Source: Quadrisphaera sp. DSM 44207
GTDB taxonomy: Bacteria > Actinomycetota > Actinomycetes > Actinomycetales > Quadrisphaeraceae
Length of the DNA stretch: 64,000 nt
Reading direction: 5' to 3'
Assembly (NCBI RefSeq): GCF_900101335.1
Contig: NZ_FNKA01000002.1
Coordinates: 620,001 to 684,000 of the forward strand
The notes beneath the pieces were generated by a model. The model searched no databases, had not been told where the DNA came from, and worked only from the letters and a program-made list of their open reading frames with translations. The position numbers and the translations under genes are program-made. Below, piece after piece: positions 33,749-42,864 of the stretch (position 1 is its first letter; each line of letters starts with the position of its first letter).

Positions 33749-34576
33749 GTGTCGCCGAGCAAGCGCGAGCGCGAGTACGCGCGACGCCGCCACGCCGAGT
33801 GGCAGCAGCGCCAGGACACCCGCGAGGTGCAGCGCTCCCGCCGGCGCTCGATCGCCCGCCTGGTCGGTGCCGCCGTCCTCGTCGTGGCCCTGTTCGCGGC
33901 CGCCGTCGCCATCGGCACCGGCGGCTCCGGAGACCCGGCGACGAGCGCCGCCGGCGCCTCGCAGGCCGCGGCGTCCAGCGCCCCGCCGGTCGACGCGTGC
34001 CCGGCGCCGACGTCCGCGCCGCCGGCGGAGCCGGTGCAGCTCGACGCCGCGCCCGACCCCTCGGCGGCGCAGGGGCGCACCTGGACGGCGACGATCGCGA
34101 CCTCCTGCGGGGACGTCGTCGCCGAGCTCGACGGCGCCGCCGCCCCCGCCGCCGTCGCCTCGTTCGTCACCCTCGCCCAGCAGGACTTCTTCGCCGGCAC
34201 GCCGTGCCACCGCCTCACCACCCAGGGCATCTCCGTGCTGCAGTGCGGCGACCCCACGGGCACGGGCACCGGCGGCCCCGGCTACACCTTCGGGCCGGTC
34301 GAGAACGCCCCCGCGGACGACGTCTACCCGGCCGGGACGCTGGCGATGGCCCGCCGCGGCGGGGACGCGCAGAGCATGGGCAGCCAGTTCTTCGTCGTCT
34401 ACGAGGACTCCGCCATCCCCAGCGACGCCGCGGGCGGCTACACGGTCTTCGGTCGCGTGACCAGCGGCCTCGACGTCGTCGAGCGGGTGGCCGCCGCCGG
34501 CGACGACGGCAGCAACGGCCCGGGTGACGGCGCCCCCACGACCCCGATCAGCATCGAGCAGGTGACCGTCCAGTGA
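33749..34576 (+). CDS. Membrane-anchored cyclophilin peptidyl-prolyl isomerase
   Basis: A 275-residue PPIase. A basic cytoplasmic N-terminus (KREREYARRRHAEWQQRQ) is followed by one membrane helix (LVGAAVLVVALFAAAVAIG, about 38-56). An Ala/Pro-rich linker then leads to an extracytoplasmic cyclophilin domain (about 110-275) with PCHRLTTQGISVLQCGDP, GTLAMARRGGDAQSMGSQFFVVYED and GYTVFGRVTSGLDVVERVAAAG. Three Cys in the domain could pair outside the cell. The GTG has GAGGAGGA upstream. The stop overlaps the GTG of the DUF349 gene. This ppi gene near rel/hisS is typical of actinobacteria. Confidence 0.93.
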   Translation: MSPSKREREYARRRHAEWQQRQDTREVQRSRRRSIARLVGAAVLVVALFAAAVAIGTGGSGDPATSAAGASQAAASSAPPVDACPAPTSAPPAEPVQLDAAPDPSAAQGRTWTATIATSCGDVVAELDGAAAPAAVASFVTLAQQDFFAGTPCHRLTTQGISVLQCGDPTGTGTGGPGYTFGPVENAPADDVYPAGTLAMARRGGDAQSMGSQFFVVYEDSAIPSDAAGGYTVFGRVTSGLDVVERVAAAGDDGSNGPGDGAPTTPISIEQVTVQ

Positions 34577-36165
34577 GCGAGCAGCCGACCACCCCCCGAG
34601 CCGAGCAGGAGCCGGAGGCCCCTGCCGAGGCCGCTGCCGAGATCCCTGCCGAGCTCTCCGCCGAGGCCCTGGCCGAGGTCGCCGAGGTCGCTGCTCCCGC
34701 CGAGCCGGCCACCCCCGCCGAGGTGCCCGTCGAGCCGGAGGTCCCGACCGAGGCCCCGAGCGAGCCGGCCTCCGCGGCCGCGGCGCCCGCTCCGCGCCCG
34801 GCGCCGCGGCCGCGTCCCGTGCCGCGCCCGCTGCCCAGGCCCGCTCCCGCGCGTCCCGCGCCAGAGGGCGCGGCGGCCCCGGCGCAGGCGCCCGTCGCCG
34901 TGCGCGCCGCGAGCGACCCCACCCCGTGGGGGCGCGTCGCCGAGGACGGCACGGTCTTCGTGCGCACCGGCGAGGGCGAGCGCGCCGTGGGCTCCTTCCC
35001 CGGCGCGAGCGCGCAGGAGGCCCTGGCGCACTTCGGGCGCCGCTACGACGACCTCGTCGCGCAGGTCGACCTCGTCGAGCAGCGCCTGGCCGCCACGGAC
35101 GTCTCCCCCGCCGACGCGGTCGGCACCCTGCGGGGCCTGCGGGCCGGTCTGGCCGACGCGGCCGCCGTCGGGGACCTCGACGGGCTCGCCCAGCGCACCC
35201 GCGACCTCGAGCAGGTCGCCGCCCAACGGCGGGCCGAGGCGGACGCCGCCCGCGAGGCCGCCCGGGAGGCCGCGCGGGCCCAGCGCAGCGGCATCGTCGA
35301 GGAGGCCGAGCGGATCGCCGCGACGGACCCCGCGAAGATGCAGTGGCGCCCCAGCGGCGACCGGCTGCGCCAGCTGCTGGAGGCGTGGAAGGAGCAGCAG
35401 CGCTCCGGCGCACGCCTGGACCGGCGCAGCGAGGAGGAGCTGTGGAAGCGGTTCAGCGCCGCCCGCACGGCCTTCGACCGCGCTCGCCGTGCCTGGTTCT
35501 CCTCCCTGGAGGACGCCAACTCCGCCGCGCGCGCCGCCAAGGAGGCGCTCGTGGCCGAGGCCGAGGCACTGTCGACGTCCACCGACTGGGGGTCGACGTC
35601 GACGGCCTACCGGCGCCTGATGGACCGCTGGCGCGCCGCCGGGCGCGCCTCCCGCAAGGACGACGACGCGCTGTGGGCCCGCTTCCGGGCCGCGCAGGAC
35701 GCCTTCTTCAGCGCCCGCAACGCCGCCCAGGCCGAGGGCGACGCGGAGCAGGGAGAGAACCTCAAGGCCAAGGAGGCGCTGCTCGCCGAGGCCGAGGCCC
35801 TGCTGCCCGTGCAGGACCCCCGCGCCGCGCGCGCCGCGCTGCGCGAGATCCAGGAGCGCTGGGAGGCGGCCGGGAAGGTGCCGCGGGCGGACCTCGGCCG
35901 CGTCGAGCGGCGCATGCGCGCCGTGGAGCAGGCGGTGGCCGACGCCGACCGCGAGCGGTGGCAGCGCTCCAACCCCGAGACCCGCGCCCGCGCGCAGGGC
36001 GCCGTCGAGCAGCTCGAGCGCGTCGTGGCCGACCTCGAGCGGGACGTCGCCGACGCCCGCACCCGCGGGGACGCTCGCGCCGAGCAGCAGGCCACGGCCT
36101 CCCTGGAGGCCCGCCGCCAGTGGCTCGAGGCGGCGCGGCGCACCGCGCAGGAGTTCTCCGGCTGA
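34573..36165 (+). CDS. DUF349 repeat protein
   Basis: A 530-residue protein. The first 110 residues are low-complexity Glu/Pro/Ala (AEAAAEIPAELSAEALAEVAEV, then a Pro/Arg stretch). A conserved DPTPWGRVAEDGTVFVRTGEGER segment follows, then an almost wholly helical region with several DUF349 units (RPSGDRLRQLLEAWKEQQ, WGSTSTAYRRLMDRWRAAGRASRKDDDALWARFRAAQDAFF). Likely a coiled-coil or nucleic-acid/ribosome-associated protein; function is not established for actinobacteria. It is translationally coupled to the cyclophilin gene. A ccggcccgg repeat cluster follows the stop (about 36176-36204). Confidence 0.88.
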   Translation: MSEQPTTPRAEQEPEAPAEAAAEIPAELSAEALAEVAEVAAPAEPATPAEVPVEPEVPTEAPSEPASAAAAPAPRPAPRPRPVPRPLPRPAPARPAPEGAAAPAQAPVAVRAASDPTPWGRVAEDGTVFVRTGEGERAVGSFPGASAQEALAHFGRRYDDLVAQVDLVEQRLAATDVSPADAVGTLRGLRAGLADAAAVGDLDGLAQRTRDLEQVAAQRRAEADAAREAAREAARAQRSGIVEEAERIAATDPAKMQWRPSGDRLRQLLEAWKEQQRSGARLDRRSEEELWKRFSAARTAFDRARRAWFSSLEDANSAARAAKEALVAEAEALSTSTDWGSTSTAYRRLMDRWRAAGRASRKDDDALWARFRAAQDAFFSARNAAQAEGDAEQGENLKAKEALLAEAEALLPVQDPRAARAALREIQERWEAAGKVPRADLGRVERRMRAVEQAVADADRERWQRSNPETRARAQGAVEQLERVVADLERDVADARTRGDARAEQQATASLEARRQWLEAARRTAQEFSG

Positions 36166-36226
36166 CCTCGCTGACCCGGCCGGCCCGGCCGGCCCGGCCG
36201 GCCCGGGGGTCGCGGGTGGGTCCGGC

Positions 36227-37444
36227 TCAGGCGGTCGCGCGCTCGGCGACGAGCCGCACCCCGCTGCGCGGCCGGGTGGGCATGACCGACAGGTCGACCG
36301 TGAGGTCCTGCTCGGGCAGCGCGTGCGGCGTGCGGGCCAGCACCCGCACGGCGGCCGAGAGCACCGCCACCGTCGCGCCCTCGCCGGGGCACCGGTGCCC
36401 GGTCGCGACGTCCCCGCCGCCCTGCGGCACGAGCGCGTCCGGGTCCACGCGCCCGGTGAGGAAGCGCTCGGGGTCGAAGCGGTCGGGGTCGGGCCAGTGC
36501 GCGGGGTCGTGGTCGGTGCCGTGCACGTCGAGGACCACGTAGCCGCCGCGGGGCACGCGCACGCCGAGCACGTCCTGGGCGTGGCGGGCGCGGGCAGCCA
36601 GGGCGGGCACGAACGGGTAGCGGCGCCGCACCTCCTGAGCGAACGCCTCCAGCGCCGCCTCGTCGCCGTCCGCGATGCGCCGGCGCCACTGCGGGTGCTC
36701 GTGCAGCGCCACGGCGGCGAAGGCGACGAACCAGGAGACGGCCACCGTGGGGCGCAGGACGTTGAGCAGCTCCACGCCGGCGGTGCGCGCCGGCAGCAGG
36801 CGGCCGCGCCGGTCGCGCCCCGAGGCCAGCTCGTGCAGGGCGGTGCCCGGCGGCGGCGCCAGGCGGCCGCGCCGGGTGCGCCGCACCAGGCCGGCCGCCC
36901 AGCGGTCCAGGAGCCACCGCTGCACGGCGGCGCGGGGGAACGCCGGCCCCGGCTTGCCGAAGCCGTCGACCACGGTGGCCATCTGCCGGGCGCGGCGCTC
37001 GAGCTGGCGGGGCGCGAGCGGCACCCCCGCCCACGGTACGACGGAGCGGGCGATGACGTGCACGGCCTCGTCGAAGAGGACGACACCGCCGCGCTCGGCC
37101 CAGCCGCGGGCGGCGGAGGACCACTCCCGCTCGGCGCGCCGGCCCAGCCGCGCCACCGGCTCGGGTGCGAGCACCCGCAGCAGCAGCGCCTTGCGGTGGT
37201 GGTGCTCGGCGTCGTCGAGGCCGTGGACGGCGTCCGGGCCGAACAGGACGAGCTTGAGCGGCAGCGGGACCGCGCGGCGCCGCCGCAGGGACCCGTCGTA
37301 GAAGCGCCGCACGCCCTCCGCGCCGCCGACCACGGCGGCCGACCGCCCGAAGACCCGCGCCGGGACGGCGACCCGCCCCGCGCGCAGCCTCCCGGCCCAC
37401 GGGTAGCCCTGGCGCAGCAGTCCCAGCGTGCGGTCCGTCCTCAT
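36227..37444 (-). CDS. CYP152-type fatty-acid peroxygenase (cytochrome P450)
   Basis: A 405-residue P450 with CYP152 features: H2O2-driven hydroxylation or decarboxylation of fatty acids. The heme ligand is Cys352 in ATGHRCPGEG, preceded by DALVPQGGGD as in the CYP152 family. The substrate-carboxylate Arg-Pro pair that replaces the usual acid-alcohol pair is R231-P232 (LLNVLRPTVAV). LDVHGTDHDPAHWPDPDRFDPERF fits the meander of the same family. No ferredoxin or reductase lies nearby, as expected for a peroxygenase. Hydroxylase or OleT-like decarboxylase activity cannot be decided from the sequence. Start at 37444 (MRTDRTLGLLRQGYPW) matches the family's usual N-terminus. Confidence 0.9.
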   Translation of the reverse strand: MRTDRTLGLLRQGYPWAGRLRAGRVAVPARVFGRSAAVVGGAEGVRRFYDGSLRRRRAVPLPLKLVLFGPDAVHGLDDAEHHHRKALLLRVLAPEPVARLGRRAEREWSSAARGWAERGGVVLFDEAVHVIARSVVPWAGVPLAPRQLERRARQMATVVDGFGKPGPAFPRAAVQRWLLDRWAAGLVRRTRRGRLAPPPGTALHELASGRDRRGRLLPARTAGVELLNVLRPTVAVSWFVAFAAVALHEHPQWRRRIADGDEAALEAFAQEVRRRYPFVPALAARARHAQDVLGVRVPRGGYVVLDVHGTDHDPAHWPDPDRFDPERFLTGRVDPDALVPQGGGDVATGHRCPGEGATVAVLSAAVRVLARTPHALPEQDLTVDLSVMPTRPRSGVRLVAERATA

Positions 37445-37544
37445 GACCGGCTCCTACCCCCGCTCGCGCGGGACCACACGAGCGGCCGTCCACAGCCGGG
37501 CCGCGGCGACGGGCCCGGGCGGCGGCGTGCAGCATCCTGGGCGG

Positions 37545-38303
37545 GTGGTCACCCCCTCGCTGCGCTGGCTGCTCGTGCGCGAGCCCGCGCGCACCGCCAC
37601 GGACCCGTTCGTCACCGGCCGCGACGCCCCGCGGGCGGTTCTCGACGCCATGGTGGCGGAGGGGCTGCTGGTCCCGGTCGCGGGCGGCGTGCTGCTGCCC
37701 GCCGACCTCGCCGACGTGCCGGCCGCCCGGGCGGCGGCGCTGGCGCACGTGGTGCCCGCCGGCGGGGTGGTGACCTCCGCGGCGGCGCTGTGGGTGCACG
37801 GCCTGCTGGAGCGCTGCCCGGTCGTCGACGTCCTGCTGCCGCCGGGCGCCGTCGGCGGCTCGCGCCTCGTGCGGCCGGGCGCCCGGCTGCGCGGGGCGCT
37901 CATCGCCCCGGAGGAGGTGGCGCGGCACGGCGCCCTCGCCGTCGCGGTGCTGGCGCGCGCCGCCGCGGACGCCGCCCGGTGGGCCCCGGAGGGCCGGGCG
38001 GTGGGCCTGGTGGTGCGCGCCCTGCGCGCCGGGTGCTCCCCCGACGCCGTGCTGGCGGCCCTGGACCGGCCCTCGCGCGCTCCCGGCACGCGCCGCGGGC
38101 GCCAGGTGCTCGCCGCGGCGCGGGCCCTGGCCGCCGCCCCGGTGCCGTGCGCGGTGCCGGGGCGCTCAGCCCTGCCGGCTCCCCGTCAGCCGGTAGACGT
38201 CGAAGACGCCGTCGACGCGGCGCACCACCGCGAGGACGTGGTCGAGGTGGGTGGGGTCGGCCATCTCGAAGGAGAAGCGGGAGACCGCGACGCGGTCGCG
38301 TGA
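37545..38303 (+). CDS. Orphan AbiEi-like protein, 3' end antisense to rel
   Basis: A 252-residue protein resembling actinobacterial type IV toxin-antitoxin AbiEi-like antitoxins. It has an N-terminal winged-helix region ([44 protein letters not shown]), then [29 protein letters not shown] and a helical C-terminal half. No AbiEii toxin gene is adjacent. The last 46 or so codons (from about 38166) run through the 3' end of rel on the other strand and show no family resemblance, so the original stop may have been lost. The GTG at 37545 is chosen for the following helix. Distant similarity only, recalled from motif layout. Confidence 0.6.
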   Translation: MVTPSLRWLLVREPARTATDPFVTGRDAPRAVLDAMVAEGLLVPVAGGVLLPADLADVPAARAAALAHVVPAGGVVTSAAALWVHGLLERCPVVDVLLPPGAVGGSRLVRPGARLRGALIAPEEVARHGALAVAVLARAAADAARWAPEGRAVGLVVRALRAGCSPDAVLAALDRPSRAPGTRRGRQVLAAARALAAAPVPCAVPGRSALPAPRQPVDVEDAVDAAHHREDVVEVGGVGHLEGEAGDRDAVA

Positions 38304-40556
38304 GGTGTGCACGGTCGCCGAGAGGATGTTGACGTGGCTGTCCGACAGCACGCGCGTGATGTCGGAGAGCAGCCGGGAGCGGTCGAGGGCCTCCACCTGG
38401 ATCTGCACGAGGAAGACGCTCGCCGACCTCGGGTCCCACTCCACCTCGACGATGCGGTCCGGCTGCGCGCGCAGCCCCGCCACGTTGCCGCAGTCCTGCC
38501 GGTGCACCGAAACGCCCTGCCCGCGCGTGACGAAGCCGATGATGGCGTCCCCGGGCACGGGCGTGCAGCAGCGCGCGAGCTTGGCCCACACGTCGTCCGC
38601 GCCCTTGACCACGACCCCGGGGTCGCCGGTGCGCGGACGGCGCATCGTGCGGGTGGGCAGGGTGGCCTCGGCCAGGTCCTCCTGGGCGCCCTCCTCCCCG
38701 CCGAGGGCGCTGACGAGCCGCTCGACGACGGACTGCGCCGAGACGTGGTTCTCCCCCACCGCCGCGTACAGCGCGGAGACGTCGGCGTAGCGCATCTCCG
38801 CGGCCAGCCCGACGAGCGCCTCGTGGGACATCAGCCGCTGGATCGGCAGGTGCTGCTTGCGCATCGCCCGGGCGATGGCGTCCTTGCCCTGCTCGATGGC
38901 CTCCTCGCGGCGCTCCTTGGAGAACCACTGGCGGATCTTGTTGCGGGCCCGCGGGCTCTTGACGAACGTCAGCCAGTCGCGGCTGGGGCCGGCGCCCTCG
39001 ACCTTGGAGGTGAAGATCTCCACGACGTCGCCGTTGTCGAGGGCGGACTCCAGCGGCACCAGGCGGCCGTTGACCCGGGCGCCCATCGTGCGGTGGCCGA
39101 CCTCGGTGTGCACCGCGTAGGCGAAGTCCACGGGCGTGGCGCCCGCGGGCAGGCCGATCACCTCGCCCTTGGGCGTGAAGACGAAGACCTCCTGCGCGTT
39201 GATCTCGAAGCGCAGGCTGTCGAGGAACTCGCCCGGGTCCTGGGTCTCCTGCTGCCAGTCGACGAGCTGGCGCAGCCAGGACATGTCCCCCAGGGAGCCG
39301 TCGCCGCTGCCGCGCACGGCGGCGTCCTTGTACTTCCAGTGCGCCGCGACGCCGTACTCCGCGCGCCGGTGCATCGCGTGGGTGCGGATCTGGATCTCCA
39401 CGGGCTTGCCCTCGGGCCCGATCACCGTCGTGTGCAGCGACTGGTACATGTTGAACTTGGGCATCGCGATGTAGTCCTTGAACCGGCCGGGCACCGGGTT
39501 CCAGCGCGCGTGCAGCGCGCCCAGGACGGCGTAGCAGTCGCGGACCGTGTCGACGAGGACCCGCAGGCCCACGAGGTCGTAGATGTCCGTGAAGTCGTGG
39601 CCGCGCACGATCATCTTCTGGTACACGGAGTAGTAGTGCTTCGGCCGGCCCGTGACCACCGCCTTGATCTTGGCGGCGCGCAGGTCGTTGGTCACCTGGT
39701 CGCGCACCGTCGCCAGGTACTCCTCGCGCGCGGGCGCGCGCTCGGCCACGAGGCGCACGACCTCCTCGTGCATGCGCGGGTAGAGGGTGGCGAAGGAGAG
39801 GTCTTCCAGCTCCCACTTGATCGTGTTCATGCCGAGGCGGTGGGCCAGCGGCGCGTAGATCTCGAGGGTCTCGCGGGCCTTGCGCTCCGCGGAGGCGGCG
39901 GGCACGAACTTCCACGTGCGGGCGTTGTGCAGCCGGTCCGCCAGCTTGATCACCAGGACCCGGATGTCCTTGGCCATGGCGACGACCATCTTGCGCACGG
40001 TCTCCGCCTGCGCGGCGTCCCCGTAGGTGACCTTGTCGAGCTTCGTCACCCCGTCGACGAGCATGGCGACCTCGTCGCCGAACTCGCGCCGGATGTCCTC
40101 CAGCGCGTAGCCGGTGTCCTCGACGGTGTCGTGCAGCAGCGCGGCCGCGAGCGTCGGCGGCGTCATGCCCAGCTCGGCCAGGATCGTGGCCACCGCGACC
40201 GGGTGGGTGATGTACGGGTCGCCGCTCTTGCGGCGCTGGCCCCGGTGGGCGCGCTCGGCGACGACGTAGGCCCGCTCGATCAGGGACGCGTCGGCCTTGG
40301 GGTGGTTGGAGCGCACGGAGCTGATCAGCGGCTCGATGGCGGCCGACGACGTGCTCTGGCGGGTCCCCAGGCGCGCGAGGCGGCGGCGGATGCTCGTGCC
40401 CGGCGCCTCGCCGGCGGCCGGGGAGGCAGGGGGCTGGGGGGCGGCGTCGGGACGGGCTTCGGGACGGGCCTCGGAGCGGGCTCCGGGAACGGTCTCGGGA
40501 GCGGGGGCGACACCGGTGGCGGCGCCGGGCGCACCGGTGGCTGTCTCGTCGCTCAT
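38166..40556 (-). CDS. rel: Bifunctional (p)ppGpp synthetase/hydrolase Rel
   Basis: Makes and degrades the stringent-response alarmone. In the 796-residue protein a Pro/Ala-rich N-terminus of about 55 residues precedes the HD hydrolase domain ([37 protein letters not shown]). The synthetase domain follows ([66 protein letters not shown]). The TGS domain ([31 protein letters not shown]) and a C-terminal ACT domain ([24 protein letters not shown]) complete it. Both active sites look intact, so it is bifunctional. Its last 138 bases overlap the plus-strand AbiEi-like frame. Confidence 0.96.
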   Translation of the reverse strand: MSDETATGAPGAATGVAPAPETVPGARSEARPEARPDAAPQPPASPAAGEAPGTSIRRRLARLGTRQSTSSAAIEPLISSVRSNHPKADASLIERAYVVAERAHRGQRRKSGDPYITHPVAVATILAELGMTPPTLAAALLHDTVEDTGYALEDIRREFGDEVAMLVDGVTKLDKVTYGDAAQAETVRKMVVAMAKDIRVLVIKLADRLHNARTWKFVPAASAERKARETLEIYAPLAHRLGMNTIKWELEDLSFATLYPRMHEEVVRLVAERAPAREEYLATVRDQVTNDLRAAKIKAVVTGRPKHYYSVYQKMIVRGHDFTDIYDLVGLRVLVDTVRDCYAVLGALHARWNPVPGRFKDYIAMPKFNMYQSLHTTVIGPEGKPVEIQIRTHAMHRRAEYGVAAHWKYKDAAVRGSGDGSLGDMSWLRQLVDWQQETQDPGEFLDSLRFEINAQEVFVFTPKGEVIGLPAGATPVDFAYAVHTEVGHRTMGARVNGRLVPLESALDNGDVVEIFTSKVEGAGPSRDWLTFVKSPRARNKIRQWFSKERREEAIEQGKDAIARAMRKQHLPIQRLMSHEALVGLAAEMRYADVSALYAAVGENHVSAQSVVERLVSALGGEEGAQEDLAEATLPTRTMRRPRTGDPGVVVKGADDVWAKLARCCTPVPGDAIIGFVTRGQGVSVHRQDCGNVAGLRAQPDRIVEVEWDPRSASVFLVQIQVEALDRSRLLSDITRVLSDSHVNILSATVHTSRDRVAVSRFSFEMADPTHLDHVLAVVRRVDGVFDVYRLTGSRQG

Positions 40557-40711
40557 GCCGACCTCCCAGCTCCGGCTCCCGCCCGGGCCCGGAGCACCCA
40601 GTCTACGGCGGGCCGGCCGGCCGCCGGGGCGGCCGCGCGGAGGATCGGCGAGAGGACCAGCGCGCAGGACCAGCGCGCAGGACCGGCGAGGAGGACCGGG
40701 GCGGGAGTGGG

Positions 40712-40757
40712 ACCGCAGGAGGGGACGGCGCCACGTGGCGCCGTCCCCTCCTGCGGT
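40712..40757 (-). terminator. 46-bp perfect palindrome terminator
   Basis: Two 23-base arms with no loop (starting accgcaggaggggac, centre ccacgtgg), 25 bases after the DUF3618 stop and upstream of the rel promoter region. Nearby, a 13-base direct repeat gaccagcgcgcag occurs twice (about 40657-40685). Confidence 0.8.
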
Positions 40758-40781
40758 GCGGCCGCTGGTGCGGCCGGTGCG

Positions 40782-41549
40782 TCAGCGCCGGTTGCCGCCG
40801 CCGGACCTGCCGGAGCCACCCGAGCCACCGGGACCGCCGGAGCGGCCGGGCCCGCCGGAGCGGGCCTGGTCGGCCACCGCGGAGCTGGAGGACCGGGCCT
40901 GGTCGGCCACGGTGCCCGCGGACGAGCGGCCCTCCTCCGCCACGGTCTGCGCCGAGGAGCGACCCTGCTCGGTCACGTTCTGGGCGGCCTCCTGGGCGGT
41001 GGCCCTGACCTGCTGGGCGGCCTCGGTGGCCTGCTCCTTCAGCTGGGAGCCGACCTGCTGGCCCACCTGCTTGGCCTGCTCGGCCAGGGGCTGGGCGTGC
41101 TCCTTGGCCGCGTCGACGGCGCGGGCGGCCAGGCGCTCCTCCTTCTCCGTGGTCGGGATGAGGGAGGAGACGAGCCAGCCCACGCCGAAGGCGAGGAGGC
41201 CGGCGACCAGGGGGTTGCCCTCCGCCTTGCGGCGCACCGTGGTGGCGGCGTCGCTGGCGGTCTCGGCGACGGTCTGCCCCGCACCGGAGACGGTGCCGGC
41301 GACGGACTGGCCCGTGCCGGAGGCGCTGTCCCCGACCGAGTGCAGACTGTGGCGCACCGTGTCGGCGGCCTCCGAGGCCGTGCCCATGACGCGGTCGCGC
41401 ACGCTGGCGACGGCGTTCTTCGCGCCCTGCGTCTTGCGCTGCACCACGCGGGAGGGGCTGACCTTGTCGGTCAGCTCGTCGACGTCGCGGGACAGGTTGC
41501 GGCGGGTGTCCTCGATCTCGTGCGTCAGGCGCTGCGCGTCTTCAGCCAT
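40782..41549 (-). CDS. DUF3618-domain envelope protein
   Basis: A 255-residue protein with the DUF3618 start (LTHEIEDTRRNLSRDVDELTDKVSP) near residue 8. One membrane helix follows (LVAGLLAFGVGWLVSSLIP, about 128-146), then a long helical tail of repeated A/Q/E-rich segments ending in repeated SSAxTVAxxxR units and a Gly/Ser/Arg-rich terminus. Function unknown; such proteins are typical of actinobacterial envelope-stress operons. The ATG at 41549 has GGAGG 8 bases upstream and lies inside the 3' end of the holin-like gene (25-base overlap). Confidence 0.85.
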   Translation of the reverse strand: MAEDAQRLTHEIEDTRRNLSRDVDELTDKVSPSRVVQRKTQGAKNAVASVRDRVMGTASEAADTVRHSLHSVGDSASGTGQSVAGTVSGAGQTVAETASDAATTVRRKAEGNPLVAGLLAFGVGWLVSSLIPTTEKEERLAARAVDAAKEHAQPLAEQAKQVGQQVGSQLKEQATEAAQQVRATAQEAAQNVTEQGRSSAQTVAEEGRSSAGTVADQARSSSSAVADQARSGGPGRSGGPGGSGGSGRSGGGNRR

Positions 41550-41947
41550 TCCGCGTCCTCCTTCAGGGTCTTGGCGGTCAGGTCGAGCTTCGGGTCGACC
41601 CGCTTCAGCTCCTTGCGGCCCCGGGAGGCCAGCACGGCGGCGGCGATGCCCCACAGCGCGGTCACGATCAGCGCCGCGAGCACGATGGGCATCAGGTAGT
41701 CCAGGGCGAAGATGAGCACCCAGGAGAGGAAGAGGAGGGTGAACCAACCGGCCAGGCCAGCGCCGGCGAGCATGCCCACGCCCTTGCCGGCCTTGCCGGC
41801 CTCCTCCTTCAGCTCCGTCTTGGCCAGGGCGATCTCCTGGCGCACGAGGGTGCTCAGGCCGCCGGCGATGTCACCGACGATCTCCCCGATGCTGCGGGTG
41901 GGGGCCTCCTCGTGGGTCCTCAGGGGCTGCGCAGCGGGGTGGCTCAC
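41525..41947 (-). CDS. Phage-holin-family (DUF1469) membrane protein
   Basis: A 140-residue protein with an amphipathic N-terminal segment (IGEIVGDIAGGLSTLVRQEIALAKTELKEEAGKAGKG). Two membrane helices separated by a short turn follow (AGLAGWFTLLFLSWVLIFAL and PIVLAALIVTALWGIAAAVLA), then a basic tail. This is the layout of the actinobacterial putative holin superfamily III/DUF1469. Despite the name it sits in a chromosomal envelope operon with no phage genes. It overlaps the upstream gene by 4 bases and the downstream gene by 25. Confidence 0.88.
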   Translation of the reverse strand: MSHPAAQPLRTHEEAPTRSIGEIVGDIAGGLSTLVRQEIALAKTELKEEAGKAGKGVGMLAGAGLAGWFTLLFLSWVLIFALDYLMPIVLAALIVTALWGIAAAVLASRGRKELKRVDPKLDLTAKTLKEDAEWLKTRSA

Positions 41948-42711
41948 CGCAGACCGCCCGTCGTCGGCGGGAGGACGTCGCCACCGGGGGCGTAGCCGCC
42001 GGTGGCGGGGGTGATGGGCGCCGTGGTGGACGCACCGGGAGCGCCGTGGCCGCCCTGGCCCGCGTACCTCCCCGCAGCGGAGGTCGGCGCGCCGTAGCCG
42101 GTGCCGACCGGGTAGGTCGTCCGGCCCTGGACGCCGCGCGCGTCGGTGTCGGGCTTGTGGGCCTCGCGGGTGGCCCGCGTCAGGCGGCCGGCGACCAGGC
42201 CCGCGGCGGCGGCACCCAGCAGGAAGGCGCCGGGGCGGCGTCGGGCCGTGCGGCGCAGCTGGTCGAGCAGCTCGGCCGGCTCGCGGTCCTGCAGGGAGCT
42301 GCCCACCGTGCGGGTGCGCGTGGCGACCTGGCGGACCAGGTCCGTCGCCGGCCCCTGGCGGGTGCTGCTGTCCGCCATCTCCTGCAGCTCGTCGCCGAGG
42401 TCGCGCAGCAGGCCGACGAGGCGGTCGCGCTGCGTGCGGGACTGGTCGCTGACCTGGCTGCTCAGCTCGCCGAGCAGGTTGCGCGCCTGCGCCTTCGCCT
42501 CGCCGGCGACGTGGGACGCCTCCTCCTTGGCGGTGCCGGCCACAGAGCGGGCCTGGTCGGCGGCGGTGCCCGCGACCGACCGCGCCTGGTCGGCGGCGGT
42601 GCTCGCGGTCTGGCGGGCCTGGTCCTTGGCCGCCCCGGCGGTGCCGGAGCCGGAGCCGGAACCTCCGGCCGCCCCGCCCCCGCCCACCGGGTGCGATGCA
42701 GATGTCGTCAT
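41944..42711 (-). CDS. LEA-like repeat protein with one membrane helix
   Basis: A 255-residue protein. A Gly-rich start is followed by LEA-like imperfect repeats (AADQARSVAGT occurs twice exactly, then AKEEASHVAGEAKAQARN), which predict an amphipathic helix. A conserved central helical region (QRDRLVGLLRDLGDELQEMAD), a membrane-associated segment (GAFLLGAAAAGLVAGRLTRA, about 160-180) and a Gly/Tyr/Pro-rich tail follow. It heads the three-gene envelope operon, and its stop overlaps the start of the holin-like gene. An 8-base inverted repeat (tctcgggt/acccgaga at 42724-42752) precedes it. Function unknown; desiccation or envelope protection is a guess from composition. Confidence 0.72.
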   Translation of the reverse strand: MTTSASHPVGGGGAAGGSGSGSGTAGAAKDQARQTASTAADQARSVAGTAADQARSVAGTAKEEASHVAGEAKAQARNLLGELSSQVSDQSRTQRDRLVGLLRDLGDELQEMADSSTRQGPATDLVRQVATRTRTVGSSLQDREPAELLDQLRRTARRRPGAFLLGAAAAGLVAGRLTRATREAHKPDTDARGVQGRTTYPVGTGYGAPTSAAGRYAGQGGHGAPGASTTAPITPATGGYAPGGDVLPPTTGGLR

Positions 42712-42864
42712 GGGTGTACCTCCGTCTCGGGTGCGGCCGTGTCCTACCCGAGATGGGGGCGATCCATGCAGGCGATGATCGACGGCGCGCGCGTGCGCGA
42801 CGGCCGTGGCCCGGACGGACCCCTCCGCCCTCCGCTGCGTCAGATCGAGCTACCTAGCGTGACA

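Noticed and set aside
41525-41947. Prophage remnant suggested by the holin-family protein
   Set aside because: No phage structural, integrase or lysin genes are nearby; this holin family is common in actinobacterial chromosomal envelope operons.
42712-42790. Stress-sigma (GTTT-N14-GGGTA) promoter before the envelope operon
   Set aside because: A GGGTAG is present on the minus strand within the inverted repeat, but no matching -35 element was seen at the right distance.
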